Below are positions 12,441 through 22,883 of a stretch of DNA of 64,000 bases, in pieces (position 1 is the stretch's first letter; the number at the start of each line of letters is the position of its first letter). The position numbers and the translations under genes were made by a program. Source of the DNA: Vulpes vulpes (Eukaryota; Chordata; Mammalia; Carnivora; Canidae); the NCBI RefSeq assembly GCF_048418805.1, contig NC_132784.1:99731764-99795763 (forward strand), written 5' to 3'. The notes under the pieces were generated by a model. The model had not been told where the DNA came from and searched no databases. It was given only the letters and a program-made list of their open reading frames with translations.

Positions 12441-15400
12441 TGCAATAAGCCCCCTGTAATCAAAATTGAATACACGTAGGCAATAGCTAAGATAGACACA
12501 GGAAATGGCATTGTCACTGTGTTTTATATGCATTTATATGAAATATGATGTTGATAACTAAGTCCACATGTCCTAAATTCACCTAAATGCTCACAGTGAA
12601 TTTTATATGTCATCATCTGCTTATTTCACTATGGAATGATGGAAAACTCTAGAGCCATAAGAGATACTATTTTTATTTAGAGTGAGTTGAATTCCATGGA
12701 AATCAAAGTTAATATTTGCTAACTACATGTCAGCAAGACTCTAATTATTTTTAAAGGTGGCAATCTAGGCTGTAACACTAGTTATTATGAGAGGAGTTCT
12801 GTATCTCTTTTTCTAAAAAAATCAATTCTTTCATTACTGTTATGATAATTCAAGATTTTATATACATTGATAATTGCAAACTTGTGGAGCATAGCCAGGT
12901 TACTCATAACAAGTATTAAATGTGTGTGCAAGAGATATATCTCCTGTGGATTAACAGTCGTTCCTTCAACCTTCTCTGTTCTCTTAGAGTGACACCTATA
13001 GTGTGCACATAGCATCTGCCACACAGCTAAATGGCCTGTCACTGAGAGTCTCATTTAATTTTGTTATCTTGCTAGTATGATCTTAACAGCTAACTGTGAA
13101 GAAGAAATAACCCTCTGTTGGCAAAAGTCAGTGCTTCATTTAAGGAGTTGACAAAGTGTTAGTGGAAAGATCTTGAAGTTAATTGGCAGCAAAACAAATG
13201 TGTGGTGTTATGTCAGATTGTCAGGTAGCTGTGTTGTGTGAACTCTGAGCAGGTATCATCTTAGGAAGGTTGACCAAATTTGTCGCACTGGCTATGCAAG
13301 ATAACACACAGAGAATAACAAGATAAATTTCCCCAAACACCACTTGAAGCATAAAGACATGCCTCAACTCTTAAAACTGACAGGTACTTTAGTGCCCAGT
13401 TTGTCAAACCTTCTACCTAATGAAAAATCCTCTGCCTCATACAATTTAGTGTTGATTATTTAACTTCTATGTCCAGTAATGGGGAGCTCATGTATCCCAA
13501 AGCTGAAGAGCATGAGTTTGAACGGCTCTAATTATAAGATTACTCTTATTTATTTTGAAGTTTTATTTATTCCCCAGTTTTCTGCAAAAACAGCATGATG
13601 TTGCTGTGTGCCAAAATGTATGTTACTCTACTTCTGTCTAAAAGCCTTAGTCTTCCTCCATGTAGTAGTACAAATGTCCACCTCCTCTTCCATAGGTCAC
13701 TGCTTTTGGATGTTTGCATACAACTATCACATCCTCTTTGTTAGCTGTTCTCGCAAAATCAATACTCCAAATCTCTTAGATGACTATTTCTAAATCATTA
13801 ACAATCCTCATAATCCTTTTGGGATTATTTCAGTTCGTCAGTAGAAATCAGAACTGAACACAGTGCTATAAAATTGGTTTCATTAATGTAAAATAAAATA
13901 AATAAAAAATTACCTCTTTTATTCTGGACACATGCAGACTAAGAATCTGTTAACTTTTTGGCATCTATGTCATACTTAGCACACACATTGAGTTGTAAAC
14001 AAAATTTCTAAGTGTTTTTCACATTATCTGCTAATAAATCAGATCCCCTCTCTGTCTTAACACATAAATAGAAAGGGAGAGCTTTGTTTTGTTTTGTTTT
14101 TAAATAAATGATGGACTTCACTTTGTTTTAGCATTTCTGTCATTGTTGTGCTCCTTGAGTTCTCTAATGGATTTTGATTGCATCATGGACTAAAATTGTC
14201 TTTTATGATTTCTTATTAATCATTGGCTATTGTTCATTTGTTTTAACACAACAGGGCAAATACAGAACCCTGTCATAATTCACACTAGGATTTCCCTGGA
14301 ATTTGAGAATAGTTCCATATTAATTTTTGTAATTTGAATTGCCCTTTTATACTTCGTTCTTGATATGCCTAAAATAACATTCCATGATTTCTGTGTTTTT
14401 AAATATAACCCATTTAGTAAAATAATGTGCCCTAATTTAGCCCTAATTTGGAAACGGCTCACTTGCAAAATTATTTTAAGCTATGGCTGGTCTTGCTCTC
14501 AGCAATGGTTAAACTTAACCACATAAACAAATATTTTAGGATATCTTTTTAGCCTGATGCCATTCCTTACCCTCTTGTTCTGCACTCAGTGGTTATCTAA
14601 TTATAATTTGCCTTAATGCAAACTTTCCCACAGAAAAATATGATCTTAGCATTCCATTCTTTCTATAAATCCTTAAGGCTCATGATAAAGGTACATGGTG
14701 TCACTGTAGTATTAAATTCTGTTCTAGGTTTGGAAGCAAACGGTCAAGAAGCAAAATATATGGAAGTTGGAGGGAAAGGATGTATCCTTTTCTTAGCTTT
14801 GCAAGCCTTGTTCTAAACATATTTGGAAGTATGGTTAGCATACACCTGACTTTTTAAATAATAGTTTTAAGTTAATATCTATATAACCAATACTCCAACT
14901 TCAAACTCATCATTTCTTCTCCCCACCCAAGGACATAGTCTGCTTCTGAATGCATAAAGGCCAGAATACTTTTTTACCCAACTCCAGTTCACATCAGTAA
15001 GAACAGGCACAGTAACAAGTGATATTAGAATCTCAGACCTCTATGACAACATGCATTTATTTATCCTTTGCACTACATGTGTGCTCAAAGTCAGCTATCC
15101 TCTGTTCCTGCTTCATCAGAGACCCAGGCTGACAAAACAGTCTCATTTGAACAGGGAAACATTTCCCTTGGTCTTGGTAGTCAAAAAAGAGGAACAGCAC
15201 CAGCATCAAATTCAGCTGGCATCAGTGTTCAAGAGGGAAGACAACTGACCTTAACCAACCCAGGCTTAATGTCTAATAACTGACAGTTCTGAAGTGTTAC
15301 CAGAATTCTTTTCATTTTTAAGAGAGGCTACTTATTTCAAAGAGTCTCTAAGCATTAAGATTGTGGATTGTATAAATTAATGCAAGGAAAAACACAAGCT

Positions 15401-15879
15401 GTGAGATAGATGGTAGGTTGGGTTATTTCGCAAACAGACTCTAAAATCTCCTCATAGTTTCACAATCTTTCAATGTGAATAAATATATGAGAGATCAAAT
15501 AGTATGTCCTACACATTCAGTATTTGAATTCCTCCTATATAAGATCTGGGTATTGATGGGTGAGCTTCTTAAGGTGATCAGATTACTCATGCTCTTTGAA
15601 AATATCCATTTCAACTTTTAGATAGCATTACATTTTTTTTCCATTAAATTCCACCAGTATATATCTCCTTGATTTCTAGCCACTCACATGAGTTTTGTCC
15701 TCCAGAGCTACACTTAATGAATCTTGGTATCTTTTCCATTTAGATTTTGAACTATTTGAAGTAAAACGATTTATTACCATTGAGTCTTATTTTCATAGGC
15801 TAAATATTTCTTATTACCCTGCATTTCTGTCCATTATATGGCAGCCTCAAATTTCTGCATTATACTGCTTAATAATTTT
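12441..15879. other. Unannotated; possible old LTR near 14930-15290
   Basis: No exon or RNA gene was seen. The block around 15100-15290 ('agacccaggctgacaaaaca', then an AG-rich stretch) has the feel of an eroded LTR or DNA transposon, but I cannot assign it. Several open stretches of 60-90 codons here overlap one another and lack support. Confidence 0.35.
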
Positions 15880-16061
15880 TTAAAAGATTTATTTATTTAT
15901 TTTAGAGAGAGAGAGAGATCATAAGCAGTGGGTGGGGCAGAGGGAGAGAATCTCAAGCAGACTCCCTGGGTGGAGCCCTTGACAGGGCTTGACTACAGAG
16001 ATCATGACCTGAGTGACATCAAGAGTTGGACACTTAACTGACTAAGCCACCCAAGCACTCC
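15880..16061 (-). mobile_element. SINEC element
   Basis: Antisense tail TAAAAGATTTATTTATTTAT, short (GA)n, body with 'gatcatgacctgagtgacat', ending in the complement of the tRNA-like head ('taagccacccaagcactcc'). It is moderately diverged and followed by a short (AT)n. Confidence 0.9.
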
Positions 16062-17280
16062 AATATATATATATTTTTAATTTTCCTCCTAAAGTTTGTT
16101 TTACAGACACTTTAGGCAAAACCTACTTTGCACAGAATGGGAAAAATCAACTGGGATCTTATCTAGAGAGTGTTTCCTGATAGTTTGTCTTTTTTTTTTT
16201 TTTTTTTCTGATAGTTTAAGTCCTGATAAGGTCTCTTTCATCAAGGCAAAATTCAAATAGCTTTTACTCAATATCAATTTGCTTTAATTAATTCACATTT
16301 TATTTCAAATTAATACCAAATTTGAAATGATGCCTGTATACCAAAGCATTTTAACAGTTTAATTAGAAAAAGAGATTACTTTCATATAATGTAATTAGCA
16401 ATTGCATTTAAATGCCCTCAAGCCCAGTATTTATTATAAATGCATGCCAATTTACATTATATTATGCTACTTATGATTGGATAGTCTTATTTCTGTGAAA
16501 AATATTCACCAATGTTTCAGTTTGAAATGTATTTCTAATTGTGCAATAAGAGCAGGAACAGATAAGAAACCAACAAGTCCTTAGATTCCATCCTTGATAT
16601 TTTTTTCCTTCCTGATATCTTACTTTCTGCTAAAAATGCATACTTGTATTTTGAAGTGCTCAGATGAAATACAAGGTATTTACCATCAATAAGGTCTCCA
16701 AGGAGAAACTACATCTGTTCAACAATTTTTAAGACAATGCTTGAACTTCTTAACGTTTTTAAATTCCAAGCCAACTTTGATGATAACATTCTAGGATGTG
16801 AAAATCCTTCCCAGGAGGGTGGAAAGCTGTAGAGGAATCTAGTTAGTTGAAGTTCTAAGAAATAGATTTTTAAAAGAGAAATACATTTGTAATATGTATC
16901 TTTTAAAAATGTTCTTTGTTCTCTTTTTATCTTAACACCACCCCATGAATATTTCTTTGGAGAATCCAATGAAGTTTTTTTAAACAAAACATTGTCGAAT
17001 AAATATATATTTTCTTTAATGAGTTATACAGCATTGAAAAGTACTATTTATTTCTATAACATGGCATTGATAACTTCATCTCACACCAGCAATAAAGTCC
17101 TGGCCCAGTCTAATAATACTGTTGTTGAGAGATAATGATATATAAATTTTAATTATATATAATTCAAATAGAATTATATTTTACAGAGATCACCCTGGTA
17201 CACAAAGAGGAGTAAGTGCAAGTCAATATGGTAACATATGTCAGAAATCACTAATCCCCTGGGAAGTTTGTAAAAATTGT
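16062..17280. other. Unannotated; homeobox-site-rich AT patch
   Basis: A T17 run lies at about 16191-16207. The patch 16250-16540 holds several TAATTA/ATTTAAAT-type words and little sign of repeat origin. See the findings for the speculative conserved-element reading. Confidence 0.3.
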
Positions 17281-17462
17281 AGGTGAGACATTTCCAGAAA
17301 AGAAACAAACAAGTAAATCTAGCATTTAATGTGCCAACCATTGTGGAGCCATGGAGAGATAATAACTGAAGTACCTCAGTTCCAATAACATATATCCGTA
17401 GCTTCCTTTTAATGTCTAAATATTAATATGTAGGTATGTGCTTCTCTGTTGGGTTTCTGATT
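17281..17462 (+). repeat. Dispersed duplication, copy A
   Basis: A 182-bp segment that recurs at 19157-19342 in the same orientation. It begins AGGTGAGACATTTCC and ends GGGTTTCTGATT, and similarity stops sharply on both sides. I count three substitutions plus one 4-bp length difference between the copies. It does not match a repeat family I know, so it looks like a recent local duplication. Confidence 0.93.
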
Positions 17463-17919
17463 TATGCCATATTTACCATCATAGTACCTGAGTGTAGTGG
17501 GCCTGCTTATGCATTTTATAAGTGGTACTATTTGTGAGCAGATTGTTCTCACAGTTAATAACACTTTTCTTCCATTTTCAGATGACTAATTGATCAAAAT
17601 TTAAGATTTCAGAACTATGTCAATGTCTCAGAGAAGTATCTAATTTGCTAAGACCTATGTATAAAAGTAAATGTTTCCTGCAATCTACATGCATAGGAAG
17701 GTGATTCAACACCTGTGCTCCATTTGCACAGTATGCTTTCTCTGGGTAGAGACAAAAATATGAACCATATTATGTCTGAGTTCATGTTCCATATATTCCA
17801 TTCCAGTTAAATTCTAAATTCATTCCAAGTCTGAAATTGTCTCAAGATGAAATGAATAGTGTTTGGAACCATGCAGAATGAGGAATACGTACTGAGTAAG
17901 CAGAAGAGAGAAAATTATG

Positions 17920-18145
17920 AAGATTGTGTCCTCAAAGAATTCAAAATTTATTTGGGAAGATAGATTTTAATAGCTGATGCTAATATAAATGAGACACAGG
18001 TATACTCTAGGTGATATTTGTACAAGGAAGAAAAATAAAGGTTGGTGTGATGAGAAGATGAAGTGAAGAGAGCTTCTGGGGAAGTGAACACTTTAGCTAC
18101 CCCTCAAAGAGTAAGTAGCTATTTGCCAGGCTAACTCCTTTGATG
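17920..18145 (+). mobile_element. Ancient interspersed repeat fragment
   Basis: The order 'cctcaaagaattcaaaattt', 'gatgatatttgtac'-like text, 'cttctggggaagtgaacact' and 'tagctatttgccaggctaac' follows a widespread old mammalian repeat (consensus begins like 'ccctcaaggagcttacagtc'). The family name is not certain. Confidence 0.35.
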
Positions 18146-18279
18146 ATCAAGGGATACACATTTATAATTTAAAAGGGAAAATGATAGAAAACAAGGCAAT
18201 TTACCCATTTGTCACATGGTAAAAATATTTTCTTTTCCGTACTAAAAATGTTGCATTGACTATTAATGAAATAGAATTA

Positions 18280-18425
18280 GAAGGAGAAGGAGGATGAGGA
18301 GGAGGAGGAGAAGAAGAAGGAGGGGGAGGAGGAGGAGGAGGAGGAGGGGGAGGAGGAGGAGGAGGAGGAGGAGGAGAGGAAGAAGAAGAAGAAGAAGAAG
18401 AAGGACGAAGGAGGAGAAGGAGAAA
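18280..18425. repeat. Polypurine tract, (GGA)n/(GAA)n
   Basis: About 145 bp are purine on the plus strand with very few exceptions. GGA-rich blocks are followed by a pure GAA stretch near 18378-18402. The tract is likely unstable and able to form H-DNA. It sits between the two copies of the 182-186 bp duplication. Confidence 0.92.
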
Positions 18426-19156
18426 TAGGGCTAGAATTTCACTTAGACAGAATGTGTTTTGAGCAGAGGAGCAGATTGGATTTATCAGGAATCTGTCACT
18501 TTAATTATCTTCTTTTCTTTGTTTTGACTTTCATCTTGGTCAGTTTTCCCCCAACTATTGACAAAAATGGCTACCAACATCATCAGAATTTTATCCTACC
18601 AGCATACCCTAGGAGAGAAAGAATTGTTTTTCCAAATGTTCCAGAAAAGATAATGGACTGGAGCCTTACAATTCTGATTTGGGCCATAAGCATAATGCTG
18701 AAATTATCATTGCAGAAAAGGTTTTGAAGTTAGGGGGAAATGTTGTGTTTTACCAAACCTAGAGCATTTGTTTCTCCTCTTCCTTGACCTCAGGCTTTGT
18801 GGTGGGTAAAATACCATTTCAGGATTATTCTCAAGTCCTTTGCATCCCCAGGAAAAATGGAATACAAAAAGAAGAAAATGGATCTATAATGAGGCATTGA
18901 GATGCTTTTTTGATAACATATAATTTATAGTTCTGTTTATTCCAACAGTGGGATTTTTTTGGCCTAACCCTGTTTGCATTCGTTTAAAAGAGAAATTGCA
19001 AAGTTAAGCATACCCGTGGTAATTTCCCAGTGATTAGATTCCTTTCACAGAATAACCTCTTTAAATGAGTCAAGTATGTCTCTAGAAAGACTGTTGACTA
19101 AAAACTAAATTAGTCCTGAAATATAAAGTGTAAATTTTTCCTGAAAATTCTCCTAA
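18426..19156. other. Unannotated
   Basis: A plus-strand open stretch at 18452-18727 (91 codons, hydrophobic start) has no acceptor/donor pair or recognisable motif, so I treat it as chance. No repeats were recognised. Confidence 0.4.
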
Positions 19157-19342
19157 AGGTGAGACATTTCCAGAAAAGAAACAAACAAACAAGTAAATCT
19201 AGCATTTAATGTGCCAACCATTGTGGAGCCATGGAGAGATAATAACTGAAGTACCTCAGTCCCAATAACTTATATCCGTAGCTTCCTTTTAATGTCTAAA
19301 TATCAATATGTAGGTATGTGCTTCTCTGTTGGGTTTCTGATT
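19157..19342 (+). repeat. Dispersed duplication, copy B
   Basis: A 186-bp second copy of the segment at 17281-17462, in direct orientation with 1.88 kb between starts. It carries an extra CAAA unit in the AAACAAACAAAC run and three base changes. There is no poly-A tail or TSD, which argues for DNA-level duplication rather than retrotransposition. Confidence 0.93.
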
Positions 19343-19960
19343 CAGGGAACTTTTATTATTACTGTTGACTATGGAATGCAAATGCATGTGTAAAATATGG
19401 GGAGGAAAAGATGTATGCTATAGTTCCAAGGCCTTCTCAATGCTCACATGGAATTTCCAAAAAGTTACTAAATCTCACAATGGCTGAATGGCTCTCTGGT
19501 ATTAGGAAAGCAATTCTACTATTTGATTTATAGCACATAGGGCTAAATTTATATGCTTCAGCTGGTAACATACCTACCTGATGACAGCATGCTGATAGGC
19601 GAGGACAGGGTGCTATTGGTGGGTGAGTGAAAATGTAGTAGTCTTGAACAAATGGAATCTACTGTTTAACAAAGCAAGACTGAAATTTGGAGATCAGGCT
19701 TGCGATGATATATTAGTGACTGATGGTGATGTCTGCTCTCTAGAGTTAGGAACTGTTAGCACTTATAAATCTTGGTTGGAGGAAGAGACAGTAGAGATGC
19801 CAGAGGAGATATAAGAGCTTGCATAGGATCTAGAGTAGAAAACTCATGCTTACATCTTTCTGGGAACTGTCAACAATAGTTATTTGACATGAAATGTTTC
19901 CAACTGAGAAAGTATGCCAAATACACAGTTATTAGTAATGTGTAACAGAACATGGTCTTA

Positions 19961-20004
19961 AGAATAATTGGGTAAAAAATAAAATAAAAAAGAATAATTG
20001 GGTA
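19961..20004 (+). mobile_element. Tail-only retro-insertion bounded by a 14-bp TSD
   Basis: AGAATAATTGGGTA occurs at 19961-19974 and again at 19991-20004. The 16 bases between are only A and T (AAAAATAAAATAAAAA), like a SINE or L1 tail. This is what an extremely 5'-truncated target-primed insertion would leave. Confidence 0.7.
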
Positions 20005-20251
20005 GAAAACAAGTGGACACAGAAAATGCACTTTTCCAAGAACTTTAATTATGAAAAAAGAGAAAAACTTAGTGTGAATCACTGAGGAAAATAAATAGGC
20101 TGGTTAACATTATTTGATTAGAAGAGTCACAAGTTCTGTTCTCACACCTAAAAGGACTGAAATGATGAAGAGAAGAACGGTAATTAACCAAGAGAAAGAG
20201 GATTATGAATCATATTTTACTTGATTGCTTGTGACCATGGAAAGACATAGG

Positions 20252-20333
20252 AATATATATATATATATATAATGACATATATACAAATATATAATATATA
20301 TTTAAAACATATAAAATATATAAAATATATATT
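20252..20333. repeat. (AT)n-rich low-complexity block
   Basis: A pure (AT)n run at 20252-20271 is followed by imperfect ATATA/AAAATATA text. Confidence 0.9.
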
Positions 20334-21488
20334 TTTCCTGTGAGACAAGAGAAAAAGAATTCTTTGTATCTGTAATACACAGGAAAAATTAAAGTACAAA
20401 GGAAAGAAATGATTTAATTTTTAATTCTTTTTTTTCGAGAAGAGGAATGGGAATTTCAATAATTAATAAGGGATACATAAAAACTTTACAATAAAATGTA
20501 ACTATCCAGTAAGATTGTAAAACTATGGTGCTAATAGTATATTTTCTTAACTTATGGAATGACTTCAGATTTTATATATAAAACAATAAAATTAGATAAA
20601 GTATGAAGAAAAATTTACACTATAAAATGCTATGCAAAAGGCAGTTTTGTTTATTTATTTTTGATAGTTATAAATATTGATATTAGTTTCAGGATGTAAT
20701 TGAATCTATATGTGAGGTTAATGAACATTGCAGCCTCAACAAAAGTTCTTTTGGACACCTAGGTGTATTTAATCAGGATTGGCTATTCAATGTACATATA
20801 ATGCTTTTCTATGATGTATGTGATGTCCTTGACTGTGTGAAGGAGTACCACGTAAATAATGAAAATTCCTATCTTCTTTTTAAACTGAAAGCAATCATGG
20901 AAAAGAAATAGAAATAGTTTGTACATACAGAGTTCCGAGTAACCTTGTAAACATAGTTCAACATATTGTTTTTACCCAAAGAAGTGACTGGAGAGCTATT
21001 TTGAATTATTTATGCTAACCATCTGTTCTCTGCATATCATATCTTCCAGAACAGACAAATCTCATGGCCTTCAGACTTTAGCTACTACTACTTCTAGATG
21101 AGCAGCTGTTTTCTTATCAAAAATCCATACTGAAGCTGTTTATCCTAAATTGGTGAATTTCATTAGTATCTCCAGGGCTCCAGCTGAATTAATCTATTTA
21201 AACAACATTCTCCTTAAAACCAGGTGCTGAAGTGGCTTATCCCAATTCTATCATTTTAACAATTGTACTTAGGGAAAAAAAAAATTCACATTTTCTATGA
21301 AAACAAAATAATATAGCTTTCATTTACTACTACTTTTTGTTATAAAAAACAGTACACAGTTGTCAAGATATGGTACTCTTATGGCATTGCCTTAATCAGA
21401 GTGGTATTAATCTAAAATGTTTCAAGAGGAATGAACATTTTTACAATAGTTTAATTTTTAAAAGATATATTTAAATAAGAATATTTTC
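20334..21488. other. Unannotated AT-rich sequence
   Basis: Nothing recognisable. There are no splice-flanked open stretches or repeat landmarks. Confidence 0.45.
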
Positions 21489-21489
21489 T

Positions 21490-21818
21490 GATCACTCTAT
21501 TAATGTTCTGGATTTACTGTAACGAAGTACCACAAACTGTTGGCTTAAAATGGTATAAATTAATTCTGAGGGTCAGATGCCCTGGATGATCTAGAGGAGA
21601 ATACTTCCTTGCTTATTCCCAGTTTTGGTTCCTGCCGCCTCTCTTAAAGACTTGTGGCTGCATCACTCCAATCTCCATCTCTGTGGTCACATTCTTACTC
21701 CTCTTCTTCTGTATATACAATATCCCTCTGCCTCTCTATTATAATATTGCTTTGATATGATATGATGGTATTTAGAACCCAGGTCAGAAATCCAGATTAA
21801 TCACCTCATGTTATCAAA
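21490..21818 (-). mobile_element. MLT1-like MaLR LTR, right-hand (3') part
   Basis: On the plus strand it reads as the reverse complement of an MLT1 LTR: 'tgtaacgaagtaccacaaac', an 'aaatggtataaattaattct' block, 'ggctgcatcactccaatctc', and a 'gatggtatttagaacccagg' block. The element is interrupted here and seems to resume near 22520, after other LTR material. Confidence 0.65.
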
Positions 21819-21819
21819 G

Positions 21820-22215
21820 GAAAAAGTGACACCAGACAAGTGAAAAAAGTAAGAAAAAACTTAAAAAGATACTACAATAGAAGAGAGAGAAATGGACCTC
21901 AATTCTCCTTTAATAAAGGGTAGGAGAATTTTTAAATACTGGGTGAACTGGTGGAAACGTACTAGAACAAATCGGGGGGAGGTTAATCAATGTTAATGGG
22001 CCATCTGTGCTTGCTTATAGTTAGGCTCCTACTCTCCCACAGAGAATGAGAAAGAGGTGCCTATTTTTCCAATGATTATATTTCAAAGGGACGGCTCCCA
22101 GGTTCCTGAGAAAGATATTCCTAGGTCATAAAACTATCTGAGGACTAGGATAAGATCTATATCTCAAAGAGACAGAGGAAGAATTTATAATGGCAAACCT
22201 AAACAAAGAGAGGAC
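21820..22215 (-). mobile_element. ERV LTR-like block, copy 2 (nested)
   Basis: Diverged relative of 3290-3740. Shared ordered landmarks include an AGA-rich block then 'cctttaataaagggtaggag', 'ctgtgcttgcttatagttag', 'aatgattatatttcaaaggg' and 'ctcccaggttcctgagaaag'. It lies inside the split MLT1-like LTR, so it inserted later. The family is uncertain. Confidence 0.45.
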
Positions 22216-22225
22216 AGGGGCTGCC

Positions 22226-22472
22226 TTAGTCTATTTGGATTGCTATAGCAAAAATATCATAAACTGTGTGACCTGTACACAGCAGAAGTTTATTTCTCAC
22301 AGTTCTGGAAGCTGAAAAGTCTAAGACCAAGGTGCCAGTGTATTTGGCACCTGGTGAGGGCCCACTTCCTCATTTTTAGGTATTTGTGATGGTAGGAACC
22401 CCACTTCTAACACAATGAACTTGCGGGCTAGGATTTCATGTAGAACACAAATTTTCAGACCATATCAGGGGC
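22226..22472 (-). mobile_element. Second MaLR LTR (MLT1/MST-like), internally deleted
   Basis: Begins 'gccttagtctatttggattg', runs through 'agaagtttatttctcacagt' and 'ggcacctggtgagggcccac', and ends with an 'ttttcagaccatatca' block. These are the two ends of the same reverse-complement LTR type with the middle missing. Confidence 0.6.
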
Positions 22473-22519
22473 CTGCATCCAGGATAAAACCTGTATGAAG
22501 TTGAGGAAGCTGAGGGAAA

Positions 22520-22670
22520 CCTTAAGGTTGTCTTGGTCAATGTCAAGATTCTTTAATCATATTTGCATATATACTTTTTCCACCTAAAATAACATTTACA
22601 GGTTCCAGAGATTGGGTATCTTTTCTACATGGATATCTTTGGAGGGCTCATTTTTCTACCACAGTCACTG
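22520..22670 (-). mobile_element. MLT1-like LTR, left-hand (5') part, resumed
   Basis: 'tttaatcatatttgcatata', 'aacatttacaggttccagag' and a terminal 'ctaccacag' continue the consensus order left off at about 21818. The two parts therefore appear to be one LTR split by younger insertions. Confidence 0.5.
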
Positions 22671-22686
22671 AAGCAATGAATAAGAT

Positions 22687-22873
22687 TTTTTTTAAGATTT
22701 TTTTGTTGTTGTTGTTTTTTTCTTGAGACACAGAGAGAGCCAGAGACATAGGCAGAGGGAGAAGCAGGCTCCCCACAGGGAGCCTGATGTGGGACTCAAT
22801 CCCAGGACCCTAGGATCACAACCTGAACCAAAGGCAGATGCTTAAACACTGAGTCCCCCACCCCAGGTGCCCC
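22687..22873 (-). mobile_element. SINEC element with imperfect 10-bp TSD
   Basis: Antisense tail with a (GTT)n interruption, then 'cagagacataggcagaggga', 'gagcctgatgtgggactcaa', and the head complement ending 'ccccaggtgcccc'. TGAATAAGAT (22677-22686) and TGAGTAGGAT (22874-22883) are probable TSD halves with two differences. Confidence 0.9.
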
Positions 22874-22883
22874 TGAGTAGGAT

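Noticed and set aside
18452..18727. 91-codon plus-strand frame with hydrophobic N-terminal part
   Set aside because: No splice sites, no promoter, no recognisable domain, and starts just after a repeat tract; expected by chance.
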